Shown here in pieces: positions 8,533-18,097 of a stretch of 64,000 bases of DNA. The notes under the pieces were generated by a model. That model was not told where the DNA came from. It searched no databases and saw only the letters and a program-made list of their open reading frames with translations. This stretch comes from Zwartia vadi (GTDB taxonomy: Bacteria; Pseudomonadota; Gammaproteobacteria; Burkholderiales; Burkholderiaceae_B): positions 62,001-126,000 of the forward strand of contig NZ_JAUHHE010000008.1 in assembly GCF_030410375.1 (NCBI RefSeq), written 5' to 3'. The position numbers and the translations under genes were made by a program. Position 1 is the first letter of the stretch; the number at the start of each line of letters is the position of its first letter.

Positions 8533-9429
8533 ATGAAATTGGGTCTGATAGGCTTGGGAAATATGGGCGTGCATTTCGGTACGCGTCTGCTTGCGTCAAA
8601 ATATGATTTGACGGTGTTCGATATCAATCCTGACATGGTCAGGCGCTTGCAGGACAAGGGAGCAAAGGTTGCCAAGAGCCCGGTGGAGTTGGCAAACACT
8701 TGTGAAGTTGTTTTGCTCTGTTTACCCATGCCCGCAGCGGTGTCAGAGGTGGTCACAGGCAATGATGGTGTGATGCATGGTTCGACTGTCAAGACCATCG
8801 TTGATTTGTCTACAACGGGTCCCTCTGTGACAACAGAGGTGGCTGCGCGGGTTCAAGCGAAAGGCATCGATTTCTTGGGCGCTCCCGTTAGTGGCGGAAC
8901 GGTTGCTGCCGAAAAGGGCACGTTGACAATCATGGTTTCCGGCAAGCAAAGCCTTGTGCAGGCACTCGATCCAGTTTTTAAAACTTTAGGCAAAAATTTG
9001 TTTTACCTAGGCGAGGATCCCAGTCTTGGTCAAACGATGAAGATCATCAACAATACTTTGTGTGCTGTGGGGATGGTCGCAAGTTGCGAAGCACTGGTGT
9101 ATGGCGCTAAAGCGGGGCTGGATTCTAAACTGATGCTTGATGTGTTGAATGTTTCAAGTGGCCGTTCCTTCGCCACCCTTGAAAAAATCCCCCAGTGTAT
9201 TTTGAACAGAGAGTTCCCCACTCGCTTCACGACAGAGCTTATCCACAAAGACATCAAGCTTTGCATCGAGGAAGCAGAAAAGCTCGGGGCACCGATGCTG
9301 GTGAGTCAGGCTGCTCGCGCATTTTTAGCATTTGCAATCACTCAGGGGGATGGCAAAAAGGACTATGCGCATACCATCAAGCATTTTGAGGGCTGGGCTG
9401 GTGTCGAGTTTGGACAGTCAAAAGCATAG
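8533..9429 (+). CDS. NAD(P)-dependent beta-hydroxyacid dehydrogenase (3-HIBADH family)
   Basis: A 298-residue oxidoreductase. The Rossmann motif GLGNMG is at residues 7-12, the substrate-binding motif GAPVSGGTVAAEKGTL is mid-protein, and the catalytic lysine lies in MKIINN. The family covers 3-hydroxyisobutyrate dehydrogenase, tartronate-semialdehyde reductase and related enzymes; sequence alone does not separate them. It follows the Bug receptor in the same direction and precedes another Bug receptor. A second family member occurs at 13350-14252. The start ATG is preceded by GGTGAGGAG. Confidence 0.88.
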   Translation: MKLGLIGLGNMGVHFGTRLLASKYDLTVFDINPDMVRRLQDKGAKVAKSPVELANTCEVVLLCLPMPAAVSEVVTGNDGVMHGSTVKTIVDLSTTGPSVTTEVAARVQAKGIDFLGAPVSGGTVAAEKGTLTIMVSGKQSLVQALDPVFKTLGKNLFYLGEDPSLGQTMKIINNTLCAVGMVASCEALVYGAKAGLDSKLMLDVLNVSSGRSFATLEKIPQCILNREFPTRFTTELIHKDIKLCIEEAEKLGAPMLVSQAARAFLAFAITQGDGKKDYAHTIKHFEGWAGVEFGQSKA

Positions 9430-9541
9430 CGGTTCTTAGGGGTGTGCTTGACAGTTCAACGACGCAAACCTAAGATCATTTCAGGTGCGTTGCAGCTAAA
9501 TTGTTATAAAAATCGCACAGTTAAATATGGAGAATTGAAAA

Positions 9542-10522
9542 ATGAAAACAATTAAACGCGTCGCACAGTTGGCATTGGTTGCCTCGCTGGCATGGGCCGC
9601 CGCACCGGTCAGTGCGTTGGCACAAAGCTTTCCTGACAAGCCTATCCGCATCTTGATACCTTTTCCTCCTGGTGGCGGCACTGATTTTGTTTCCCGCATG
9701 GTCGGTACAAAACTGGCTGAACTCACAGGCTGGCAGGTGATTTTGGAAAACAGGCCAGGCGCGGGCGGCAACTTGGCAATTGAAACCGCCTCTAAAGCTC
9801 CAGCGGATGGCTATACATTGGTCATGGGTCAGACTGACAATATGATGTTGGGACCCTGGCTCTATCCTTCCCTGACGTATGACAGCGTCAAGAGCTTCGC
9901 GCCGATCGTTCAGGTCTCTGTGACACCTGCAGCCATTGGGAGCGCAGCCAACTCCTCAATCAAAACCCCTATGGATATGATTGCCAAGGGTAAGACTCCT
10001 GAAGGTCTGAAGTGGGCGACAGCAGGTGCCGGGACGTTGGGTCACTTGGTAGGCGAGGATTTTAAAAAGCGTGCGGATATCAACCTGCTTCAAGTGCCTT
10101 ACAAAGGCGCCTCTCCAGCAATGACTGATGTGATGGGTGGTCAGGTTGATGTCTATATCGGCTCGCTCGCTTCTTTGCTCCCACACGTCAAGAGCGGCAA
10201 GCTCAACGCAGTCGCAGTGACGACAGCTAAGCGTGCTGCGCAAGCACCTGACACCATGACAATGCAAGAGGGTGGTGTGAAAGACATGGACGCAAGTATT
10301 TGGGTCGGTCTGTTCGCACCCGCTGGCACACCTCCTGATGTGGTTGAGCGTATCAACAAAGAAGTCAACCGTGTGTTGAAAACACCAGAAACCGCGCAAA
10401 AAATTGAAGCGGGTGGCGTGAGCGTTGTAGGTGGTAGCTCAAAAGAGTTTGCCGAGTTCGTTAAAAAGGACTATGCAAACTGGGGTCGTATCGTGAAAGA
10501 GTCGGGCGTGAAGCTCAACTAA
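9542..10522 (+). CDS. Bug-family (TctC-like) periplasmic receptor
   Basis: A 326-residue exported receptor. The signal peptide runs to about residue 27 (ALA before Q28), then FPDKPIRILIPF and a PPGGGTD ligand loop. The downstream PYKGASPAMTDVMGGQVD segment is typical. GGAG precedes the ATG at 9542. The stop overlaps the convergent MmgE/PrpD gene by four bases. No membrane subunits lie next to it. Confidence 0.92.
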   Translation: MKTIKRVAQLALVASLAWAAAPVSALAQSFPDKPIRILIPFPPGGGTDFVSRMVGTKLAELTGWQVILENRPGAGGNLAIETASKAPADGYTLVMGQTDNMMLGPWLYPSLTYDSVKSFAPIVQVSVTPAAIGSAANSSIKTPMDMIAKGKTPEGLKWATAGAGTLGHLVGEDFKKRADINLLQVPYKGASPAMTDVMGGQVDVYIGSLASLLPHVKSGKLNAVAVTTAKRAAQAPDTMTMQEGGVKDMDASIWVGLFAPAGTPPDVVERINKEVNRVLKTPETAQKIEAGGVSVVGGSSKEFAEFVKKDYANWGRIVKESGVKLN

Positions 10523-11874
10523 TTGACACGCAGTAAATCAGTCAAGGGCGTCACGGAAGACAAGTCTCTGAAGTGACGCACTGTTTCGCGGATACGTTGG
10601 ATTTTTTTTGAATCCAAACCCGACAGTGGCATGAGGTGGTTGAATTTACTTTCCACCTCATCCCAGGTCACGCCAGTCGGTCCAGAGCCCCTTGCAGCCC
10701 GACAAGTGTTGGATATTTTTCGACCATCTTTGAGCTCAATAATTACCGTGCCGCCATGACGATGCGTAAATCGGTCGGGCAGGGGAGCAGGATTGGGATC
10801 GAACACGACCTTGTCTTGAATTACCGCGATGACTGGGTCCAGCATTTTTTCTTTCGTGATGTGTTTCCAGGTAAATCCCCTGTCAACGATTGCAGCAGCC
10901 ACAAAATAAACAACGCTATGTGCTGCAGTGATGAGATCTGTGGGATGGTGGGGGGCCATCCAATCTTTCATTTGTGCCGCGGAGATTACAATTCTCTGGA
11001 TATTTTCCGGGAGGACATCGCCTTCGGTTGCCGCATTGGCAGCTGCTTGCGCGACTGCATGGAATGGATGCGCGCCGGGCATCAGCTTGATCGCCATGTC
11101 AGTACATATATCCCACGACTCACCGAAGTCTTTAGTGATATCTTCTATCGCAGTGCCACCAAGGGCGCTAAGAAAGCCTCGCGGCGCTTCGAAAATACGG
11201 GTTTCAGATTTAAAGCCACGCTTGGCGGCTAAGGCGGCTTGTACCCCTGAGCTTGCTGCCATGCCAGCGTGATATTCGCGTGCGCAACTGGTGTCGGCTG
11301 CGATCGCCATGCCGCCGATCGAGGTCGCAGCGATGGCGATCGCTTGCGTCATTTGTTCCTCAGTCAGTTGCAGCAGCTTGCCGACAGCAACCGCTCCGCC
11401 AAAGACTGTTGAAAAGCTTCCGTGAAAACCGTTTCTCATTCGACCCGGGGTCAGAGATTCGTCAATGCGGCCTGCGACCTCGTAACCAATGATCATTGCT
11501 TCGAGGACTTGCGCACCAGAGGCACCGATGTGTTCGGCCATCGCGATCGATGTCGTCGAGATAATCGTTCCGATATGGGCGATGCTTCTCATATCGCTAT
11601 CGTCGGAAGCCGCTGCGTCGCTAGTCAGAGCATTGACGCGAGCTGACGCCGTGACGGGCAGTTTATGTTTGTTAAACCAGACGGTTGCTTGCTGTGCGCC
11701 GCCATCCTCTAACGCGAGCTCCCTAATGATGCGGGCTGATTCGATATTCACACCTGCCGCCACACTCGCAAGCGTACTGGAAATACACATTTCAGCGCGC
11801 TCGAGAGCGAGTGGAGGCAGATCCACAATGTGAGTTTGAACAGCAAATTTTGCCAGGGTGCCGGCGATTGTCAT
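10519..11874 (-). CDS. MmgE/PrpD family protein
   Basis: A 451-residue protein of the family that includes 2-methylcitrate dehydratase (PrpD), cis-aconitate decarboxylase and iminodisuccinate epimerase. The alpha-helical N-terminal half and the segment GYEVAGRIDESLTPGRMRNGFHGSFSTVFGGA (shown here only by its ends: GYEVAGRI and FGGA) match the fold, as does GAHPFHAVAQA further on. The start ATG has GAAGGAT upstream. It is divergent from a second MmgE/PrpD gene at 11979, sharing a 104-base promoter region. Family members have diverse reactions, so no substrate is proposed. Confidence 0.88.
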   Translation of the reverse strand: MTIAGTLAKFAVQTHIVDLPPLALERAEMCISSTLASVAAGVNIESARIIRELALEDGGAQQATVWFNKHKLPVTASARVNALTSDAAASDDSDMRSIAHIGTIISTTSIAMAEHIGASGAQVLEAMIIGYEVAGRIDESLTPGRMRNGFHGSFSTVFGGAVAVGKLLQLTEEQMTQAIAIAATSIGGMAIAADTSCAREYHAGMAASSGVQAALAAKRGFKSETRIFEAPRGFLSALGGTAIEDITKDFGESWDICTDMAIKLMPGAHPFHAVAQAAANAATEGDVLPENIQRIVISAAQMKDWMAPHHPTDLITAAHSVVYFVAAAIVDRGFTWKHITKEKMLDPVIAVIQDKVVFDPNPAPLPDRFTHRHGGTVIIELKDGRKISNTCRAARGSGPTGVTWDEVESKFNHLMPLSGLDSKKIQRIRETVRHFRDLSSVTPLTDLLRVN

Positions 11875-11978
11875 TTGTATCCTTCGTTTTATTTGTTAGG
11901 ATGACAGGCTAGTCGTGAAAATCACGCACTTAAAGACAAAGAATAATTAAATTACGAGACGCAATCAAGGAAGTCGTT

Positions 11979-13325
11979 ATGAACACCTCGCAAGTATTGT
12001 GTGAGAACGTGCACGCCAGCCGCTGGGAAAATATCGTGCCGGCTGTCCGTCATGAAGCCAAGCGATCGCTCTTGAATTATTTTGCAGTGGGTTTTGCGGG
12101 CTCACATGATCCTACGATTGACAAGCTTGTGAGCCTGTACACGAGCTTTTCAGCAAATCAGCAGGCGTCGATTGTGGGTCGCACTGAGCGCACCGATATG
12201 CTCAATGCAGCCGCGTTAAATGCGATGAGCGCGAATGTTTTCGACTACGACGATACGCATTTGCAGACAGTGATCCACCCCACTGCGCCAATTGCTGCCG
12301 CCCTATTGGCGTATGCGGAAATCAATCGCGTGACGGGCCGTGACTTTCTCCAAGCTTTGATTTTAGGCATGGAGGTAGAGTGTCGTGTCGGTAATGCCAT
12401 CTCGCCCTATCACTACGGTCGAGGTTGGCATATCACTTCAACGTGCGGTGCGCTCGGTGCAGCGATTGCTGTCGGTTGGCTGTTGCGTTTGAGTCCCCAA
12501 CAGCTAAATTGGGCATTGGGTGGTGCAGCCAACCAAGCATGCGGAATTGTTGAGACTCTCGGGACCATGGTCAAGAGTTTGAGTGTCGGGAATGCCGCCC
12601 GTAATGGGATGTTGTCCGCGTTGTTGGCAGCGCAAGACTTTGACGGACCGATTGCGCCTCTTGACGGCGTGCGGGGATTTCTGAATGTGATGGGTGAACA
12701 ACCCGATTTGGATTGCATCAACGAACGATTTGGTGAGCACTGGGAAATGTCCCTGAATACTTACAAACCCTATCCTTGTGGCATTGTGCTCAATCCTGTG
12801 ATTGAGGCTTGTTTACAGTTGTCTTCTCGTCAAGAGCTGGTGAACAATCATGGACAGCGTATAGAAAGCGTGGAGGTGACAGGTCAAAAGCTTTTGCGTG
12901 ACCGAACGGATCGACCTGGCGTTAAATCTGGCCGTGAATCACAAGTGAGTGCGCAGCATGCTGTACCAGTATCTCTTTTGAGGGGGCGAGCGGGGCTTGC
13001 AGAGTTTAGTGATGAAGCGGTGAATGATCCGATTATTCGCGCTCTGGGTGAAAAAGTCAGATTCACAGTGGACGACACGATGTCAATTGATGCAGCCAAG
13101 GTAACCCTGCACTATATTGGTGCACCCTCTGTCACAGTATTCGTGGAGCAGGCGAGAGGATCGACAGGCAGACCATTGACCGATCAAGACTTGGAAGAGA
13201 AATGTAAGGTGCTATCTGCTCAAGCCAATGCTGATTGTGATGTTGACCGACTCATCCGCACGGTTTGGGAAATAGATTCAATTGAAGATGCAGGCACATT
13301 AATGGCGCTTGCGCGCCAGTCTTGA
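11979..13325 (+). CDS. MmgE/PrpD family protein
   Basis: A 448-residue member of the same family as its divergent neighbour, but clearly a different subfamily. Visible motifs are FDYDDTHLQTVIHPTAP at about residues 89-105, GMEVECRVGNAI, and the small-domain segment YKPYPCGIVLNPVIEA. FDYDDTH with the following histidine resembles the active-site region of PrpD-like dehydratases. It is followed 24 bases later by a beta-hydroxyacid dehydrogenase, suggesting consecutive steps on a hydroxy-diacid or branched acid. Confidence 0.88.
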   Translation: MNTSQVLCENVHASRWENIVPAVRHEAKRSLLNYFAVGFAGSHDPTIDKLVSLYTSFSANQQASIVGRTERTDMLNAAALNAMSANVFDYDDTHLQTVIHPTAPIAAALLAYAEINRVTGRDFLQALILGMEVECRVGNAISPYHYGRGWHITSTCGALGAAIAVGWLLRLSPQQLNWALGGAANQACGIVETLGTMVKSLSVGNAARNGMLSALLAAQDFDGPIAPLDGVRGFLNVMGEQPDLDCINERFGEHWEMSLNTYKPYPCGIVLNPVIEACLQLSSRQELVNNHGQRIESVEVTGQKLLRDRTDRPGVKSGRESQVSAQHAVPVSLLRGRAGLAEFSDEAVNDPIIRALGEKVRFTVDDTMSIDAAKVTLHYIGAPSVTVFVEQARGSTGRPLTDQDLEEKCKVLSAQANADCDVDRLIRTVWEIDSIEDAGTLMALARQS

Positions 13326-13349
13326 CGTTCACTTGATCAGGGGGCTCAT

Positions 13350-14252
13350 ATGGATACATCCAGCATCGTTCATTTTATCGGCGTCGGAGCGATGGGCGGG
13401 CCGATGGCTCAACGACTGCTTGAAGGCGGTTACAAAGTTTCTGTTTTTGATAGCAATCCCGAACGGGTGCGGACGTTTGTTGAAAAACACGGCACGCAGA
13501 CTCAGGGGGCACCTGAGCAAGTCGGCAAGGATGCCGATTATGTGGTCATGATCTTGCCAAATAGCGGGGTCGTGCGAGAGGTGTTGTTCGGTGCGAATGG
13601 TCTGGCAAAGCGTTTAAAAAAAGATGCGCTGGTGGTGGACATGACCTCGGGACAACCAGAGATGACCTTGGAGATGGGTACGCGTTTGCAATCACTCGGT
13701 GCAGCGTTGATTGATGCGCCGGTTTCCGGAGCTGTCCCCCGGGCGCAGAGTGGCACGCTTACCATCATGACCGGTGGTGAAACTGCTCTGATCAATCGGG
13801 CTGAGCCGCTTCTTTCGTGTATGGGGACTGTCACGCGAACAGGTGTGCTGGGATCTGGTCACGCTATGAAAGCGCTCAATAACCTGGTGTCTTGTGCTGG
13901 TTACCTCATCGGCATAGAAGCGTTGATTATTGGTTCTAAATTTGGTTTGGATCCTGAAGTGATGGTTGATGTGCTCAATTCATCGACGGGTATGAACAAC
14001 AGTACGCAGAAAAAATTCAAGCAGTATGTTCTTTCCAGAAAATTTGATTCAGGTTTTCCTTTGCACATGATGGTTAAAGACATCGCCATCGCGATGGGAC
14101 TTGCAAGAAGTCTTGACGTGCCTGCACCGTTTGGTCATTTGTGTCTCGATATGTGGAATGGCGCAAAGAGCATGTTAGGCCCCAATGTGGACCACACTGA
14201 AGTTGCTCGCCTAAGTGAGAAGCTTGCGGGCTGGGAAATCCCCGAGTCCTGA
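13350..14252 (+). CDS. NAD(P)-dependent beta-hydroxyacid dehydrogenase (3-HIBADH family)
   Basis: A 300-residue enzyme with GVGAMG in the Rossmann turn, DAPVSGAVPRAQSGTLTIM as the substrate segment, and the catalytic lysine in HAMKALNN. AGGGGG lies just upstream of the ATG. It appears to be co-transcribed with the MmgE/PrpD gene before it (24-base gap) and perhaps with the ABC importer after it. It is a paralogue of the enzyme at 8533, so the island carries two. Confidence 0.88.
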   Translation: MDTSSIVHFIGVGAMGGPMAQRLLEGGYKVSVFDSNPERVRTFVEKHGTQTQGAPEQVGKDADYVVMILPNSGVVREVLFGANGLAKRLKKDALVVDMTSGQPEMTLEMGTRLQSLGAALIDAPVSGAVPRAQSGTLTIMTGGETALINRAEPLLSCMGTVTRTGVLGSGHAMKALNNLVSCAGYLIGIEALIIGSKFGLDPEVMVDVLNSSTGMNNSTQKKFKQYVLSRKFDSGFPLHMMVKDIAIAMGLARSLDVPAPFGHLCLDMWNGAKSMLGPNVDHTEVARLSEKLAGWEIPES

Positions 14253-14325
14253 GGTGTGAATTGGTTCTCGCACTTTTTTAGTAATTACTCTATAAAGTAA
14301 AAAATATTTCAACAAGGAGACAAAA

Positions 14326-15333
14326 ATGAAAAAAGCGATCTATGCGCTCGCACTTTCAGCGCTGACTGTATTGCCACTGGCCGTCAAGGCGGATGTGACT
14401 GAATTAAAGGTTCCGCTTGGCGCGGGCGGTTTCGGTTTTCTGCCTTTGCACATCATGAAAGAGCATAATCTGATCGAGAAACACGCTCAAAAACTCGGTC
14501 ACACAATGAAGGTGAATTGGTCGAATATCGGCGGCCCCTCCGCCATGATTGACGCACTACTGTCAGGCTCTGCCCATTTCATCGCCGCAGGTCCGCCATC
14601 TTTTCTGATCCTGTGGGACCGCACGAAAGGAAATGCAAACGTCAAGGGTGTTGCGGCGATGAGCTCGATGCCAATGAATCTGAATACGCGCGCCGAGCAC
14701 CTCAAATCGATTGATGATTTGCGTCCGACAGACAAGATCGCAGTCACGTCCGTGAAGTCTTCCATCCCCTCGATCATCATGCAAATGTATGCTGTGCAAA
14801 AGTACGGCAAGGATCAGGCTTTTAGATTTGATCCCTACACAGTCAGCATGAACCATGGCGATGCTGCCGCGGCCTTATTGTCGGGCAGTAGCGGGATAAC
14901 CGGACACTATGCTTCCGCACCTTTGGATCAGTTGGAAAGAAAGTCTCCGGGTGTGCGTTCCATCATGAATACGGATCAGGTTATGGGCGGTTCAACCACC
15001 TTTACGATGATCTCCGCACGTTCTGATTTTCAGCAAAAAAATCCCAAAGTCTACGCAGCATTCGTGAGTGCCTTGAAAGAGGCTCAGGAAATGATTGCGA
15101 AAGACAAAGGTGCCGCAGCGGATATTCTGATTGCTTCCATGGGTGGTTCCAGCAAATGGTCTAAAGATGACATGGTTGCAATGCTGAATGATCCATCGAT
15201 CAAATACACCACCAAGCCCGAGAATGTCATGAAGTATGCAACATTCATGAATCAGATCGGCTCCTTGAAGAACAATCCCAAGTCCATCGATGAATTGTTT
15301 TTTGCTGGTGCGGATGTGGCAGGCGGCAACTAA
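14326..15333 (+). CDS. Tau/Ssu/Nrt-type ABC substrate-binding protein
   Basis: A 335-residue exported receptor with a signal peptide ending VKA (residue 22). The mature part resembles the NMT1/TauA/SsuA class that binds sulfonates, nitrate, bicarbonate or pyrimidine-precursor compounds: KVPLGAGGFGFLPLHIMKEH near the start and a GGPSAMIDALLSGSAHF segment. A strong ribosome-binding site (AAGGAGA) precedes the ATG. The ATPase and permease follow in order. Its place in a carboxylate-catabolism island argues for an organic acid substrate, but this is inference. Confidence 0.87.
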   Translation: MKKAIYALALSALTVLPLAVKADVTELKVPLGAGGFGFLPLHIMKEHNLIEKHAQKLGHTMKVNWSNIGGPSAMIDALLSGSAHFIAAGPPSFLILWDRTKGNANVKGVAAMSSMPMNLNTRAEHLKSIDDLRPTDKIAVTSVKSSIPSIIMQMYAVQKYGKDQAFRFDPYTVSMNHGDAAAALLSGSSGITGHYASAPLDQLERKSPGVRSIMNTDQVMGGSTTFTMISARSDFQQKNPKVYAAFVSALKEAQEMIAKDKGAAADILIASMGGSSKWSKDDMVAMLNDPSIKYTTKPENVMKYATFMNQIGSLKNNPKSIDELFFAGADVAGGN

Positions 15334-15342
15334 GACTCTAGC

Positions 15343-15373
15343 TCCTGCGGTTAAAGCCGCAGGATTATTTTGT
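15343..15373 (+). terminator. Attenuator-like hairpin between receptor and ATPase genes
   Basis: TCCTGCGG and CCGCAGGA form a perfect eight-base stem (15343-15350 with 15357-15364) around TTAAAG, followed by TTATTTTGTTT. It lies ten bases after the receptor stop and would allow partial read-through into the ATPase and permease genes. Confidence 0.7.
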
Positions 15374-15392
15374 TTAATTGGCTGAGTCCATC

Positions 15393-16175
15393 ATGATGCA
15401 ATCATCTTCAACACCCTTGCTTTCCGTTCAAGGTGTGACGCTTCGCTATCGCACCAAAGAGCATCTGGTGACGGCGACCTATCGCGTCAGTTTTGACGTG
15501 CTCAAGTCCGATCGTTACGTCATTCTTGGTCCCTCTGGCTGTGGAAAATCTACGTTATTGAAAGCCGTCGGTGGTTTTTTAAATCCAGTCGAGGGTCAAA
15601 TAAAACTCAATAATGTCGACATTCATAAACCAGGACCTGATCGTGTCATGGTTTTTCAAGAGTTTGACCAGTTGTTGCCCTGGAAAACGGTCAAGCAAAA
15701 TGTCGTCTTCGCTTTGACTGCAAGCGGAAAGCTAGGGCGCAAAGAAGCAGAAGAACGCGCGATGCACTACATCGATAAAGTCAATCTTACGGGTTTTGCC
15801 GACAGTTTGCCGCATACGCTTTCAGGAGGAATGAAGCAGCGGGTTGCTATCGCGCGCGGGATGGCGATGGAGCCTGAAATTTTGTTGATGGATGAACCCT
15901 TCGCCGCATTGGATGCCTTGACGCGAGGAAAAATGCAAGAGGAGCTCCTGCAGCTTTGGGAGGATACGAAGTTCACGGTTTTGTTCGTGACCCATTCTAT
16001 TCCCGAGGCCGTTCGGATTGGCAGCAGGATTTTGCTCCTCAGTCCGCATCCCGGACAAGTACGGGCCGAGCTGAATTGTCACGGCATCGATACGATGGGG
16101 CCAAATGGTCAACCCTTATCCAAGCACATCGAAGAATTACTGTTTCACGATCACGAGAGAATCGCACATGCATGA
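15393..16175 (+). CDS. Tau/Ssu-type ABC transporter ATP-binding protein
   Basis: A 260-residue ATPase. Walker A is GPSGCGKST, the signature is LSGGMKQRVAIARG, Walker B is ILLMDEPFAALD, and the switch histidine lies in FVTHSIPEA. The PFAALD and SHPG-like tail place it with TauB/SsuB. I chose the ATG at 15393; a second ATG follows directly. The ribosome-binding site is weak, in keeping with the hairpin just upstream. The stop overlaps the permease start by eight bases. Confidence 0.88.
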   Translation: MMQSSSTPLLSVQGVTLRYRTKEHLVTATYRVSFDVLKSDRYVILGPSGCGKSTLLKAVGGFLNPVEGQIKLNNVDIHKPGPDRVMVFQEFDQLLPWKTVKQNVVFALTASGKLGRKEAEERAMHYIDKVNLTGFADSLPHTLSGGMKQRVAIARGMAMEPEILLMDEPFAALDALTRGKMQEELLQLWEDTKFTVLFVTHSIPEAVRIGSRILLLSPHPGQVRAELNCHGIDTMGPNGQPLSKHIEELLFHDHERIAHA

Positions 16176-17049
16176 GCATAAAAATGAACGCGCTCAGAGC
16201 ACGCGTCCGGAGAGAATCAGTGAAATCGAGCTGACTGGTTTTGGGGTGATTGAAAAACCGCTCAGCACGTTTGAAAGACTGATGGGTAATGGCTTGCTCA
16301 GAAAGACTCTAGTCTTATTGTTCCTGGCGGCGGTTTGGGAGGTTTACGCAGTCTGGTTGAATAACCCGCTCTTGTTTCCAACCTTTTCGGCGACGGTTCA
16401 GGCATTTGTCGCCGGGCTCGTAACTGGAAAGATCATCATGGCAACGTGGTCTTCCATCACGGTGCTTGTTCAGGGGTATGCCGTCGGCTTAGCGATTGCA
16501 GCCCTGTTTACTGCTTTTGCCAGCGCGACACGGATTGGTTCAGATATTCTGGAGACGTTGACCTCAATGTTTAATCCTTTGCCTTCAATCGCATTATTGC
16601 CATTGGCCATGATTTGGTTTGGTTTGGGTGAAGGCAGCATTATTTTTGTGCTGATTCATGCGGTGCTGTGGGCTGTTGCCCTGAACACGCATGCCGGATT
16701 TAAAGCCGTGAGTCCGACTTGGCGCATGGTTGGTAAAAACTATGGCTTATCCAATATCGCTTATGTCACCAAGATCCTCATTCCAGGCGCGTTTCCAAGT
16801 ATTTTGACTGGAATGAAAATCGGCTGGGCGTTTGCTTGGCGAACCTTAATCGCTGCTGAGTTGGTTTTTGGCGCGAGTTCAGGCTCGGGGGGCTTGGGTT
16901 GGTACATTTTTCAAAACAAAAATATGCTGGATATTCCAAACGTTTTTGCCGGGTTATTAACGGTGATCATTTTCGGTTTGCTGGTTGAAAACTTAATTTT
17001 TAAAACAGTTGAGAAAAAAACCATCAGTCGCTGGGGCATGCAATCCTGA
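16168..17049 (+). CDS. Tau/Ssu-type ABC transporter permease
   Basis: A 293-residue inner-membrane permease with about six hydrophobic segments. The docking loop lies in the region around GKNYGLSNIAYVTKILIPGAFPSI (named here by its ends GKNYGLS and PGAFPSI). The conserved WRTLIAAELVFGASSG segment is typical of the TauC/SsuC family. I chose the ATG at 16168, which overlaps the ATPase stop by eight bases and encodes a histidine-rich MHEHKNE start. A Bug receptor gene follows after 52 bases. Confidence 0.87.
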   Translation: MHEHKNERAQSTRPERISEIELTGFGVIEKPLSTFERLMGNGLLRKTLVLLFLAAVWEVYAVWLNNPLLFPTFSATVQAFVAGLVTGKIIMATWSSITVLVQGYAVGLAIAALFTAFASATRIGSDILETLTSMFNPLPSIALLPLAMIWFGLGEGSIIFVLIHAVLWAVALNTHAGFKAVSPTWRMVGKNYGLSNIAYVTKILIPGAFPSILTGMKIGWAFAWRTLIAAELVFGASSGSGGLGWYIFQNKNMLDIPNVFAGLLTVIIFGLLVENLIFKTVEKKTISRWGMQS

Positions 17050-17101
17050 CAGGTCGTCAGGTCTTTTCATCACGTTACTAAAATATATTCCGGAGATCAA
17101 A

Positions 17102-18067
17102 ATGAAGAAAATTCTTGCGCTACTGGCTTTATGCTTGGGGGTCGCCTCACCCGTTTGGGCTGACTCCGCGTTTAATCCTACCAAGCCCGTCAAAATTATT
17201 GTTCCCTTCCCACCCGGGGGCGGAACAGATGCTGTCACCAGAATTTTGGCTGAAAAACTCGGTCAGATTTGGAAACAACAGGTGATTGTCGAAAATCGCG
17301 CAGGTGCTCAAGGTAACGTGGGAACAGCCTATGGCGCCAAGGCGCCGCCTGATGGCTACACGTTGACGCTCGCACACCAAGGCGCTTTCACGGTCAATCC
17401 ACATATTTATAAAGATCCGGGCTTTGATCCGATCAAGGATTTCATTCCAGTCACGCGTGGCACCCAACAACCTTTTGTTTTGGTCGCGAATCCTGGCTTG
17501 AACGTGAAGGATCTCAAAGAGTTTATTGCCTTGGCGAAGACTCAGCCCGGCAAGTTGTCGTACGGTTCCAGTGCTTCGGGTCCCCAACTCACTGGCGAGA
17601 TGTTCAAGGCTCTCACGGGCGTCGATATGATGCACGTGGCATATAAAGGAGCCGGTCCAGGTATCGTTGACGTATTGGCTGGCCACATTAATTTATTTGT
17701 TGCCAACCCGACCTCAGTTGCACCGCATGTACGTGCTGGAAAACTCATCGGTTTAGTGATGTTCGGACCCGATGGCGTCTCTGTTTTGCCTAATACTCCG
17801 ACAGCAGCGCAAGCAGGTTTTCCCGATCTTGGAAAAATGCCTGAATGGTACGGTTACGCTGTTCCCGCAGGTACACCTGCCAAGGTAGTCGACCAACTCA
17901 ATAAAGATCTGACCGCAGCCTTGAATGATCCTGCTGTCAAAGCCCGACTCGATGGTCTGGGACTGAATGCATCACCGAGCACCCCCAAAGAGTTTGCTGA
18001 CCAAATTCAACGGGATCTGACGGCTTCGAAAGATCTCGTGAAGAAATCCGGCATGACGTCTCAATAA
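17102..18067 (+). CDS. Bug-family (TctC-like) periplasmic receptor
   Basis: A 321-residue exported receptor. The signal peptide covers residues 1-20 (VWA before D21), followed by FNPTKPVKIIVPF and PPGGGTD. The loop SSASGPQLTGEMF and the MHVAYKGAGPGIVDVLAGH segment follow the family pattern. CCGGAG precedes the ATG. It is the third Bug receptor in the island and lies between a complete ABC importer and an SDR dehydrogenase, all in one direction. Confidence 0.92.
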   Translation: MKKILALLALCLGVASPVWADSAFNPTKPVKIIVPFPPGGGTDAVTRILAEKLGQIWKQQVIVENRAGAQGNVGTAYGAKAPPDGYTLTLAHQGAFTVNPHIYKDPGFDPIKDFIPVTRGTQQPFVLVANPGLNVKDLKEFIALAKTQPGKLSYGSSASGPQLTGEMFKALTGVDMMHVAYKGAGPGIVDVLAGHINLFVANPTSVAPHVRAGKLIGLVMFGPDGVSVLPNTPTAAQAGFPDLGKMPEWYGYAVPAGTPAKVVDQLNKDLTAALNDPAVKARLDGLGLNASPSTPKEFADQIQRDLTASKDLVKKSGMTSQ

Positions 18068-18097
18068 TTGTTTGTATTGAATGGATAGGAAAGATAA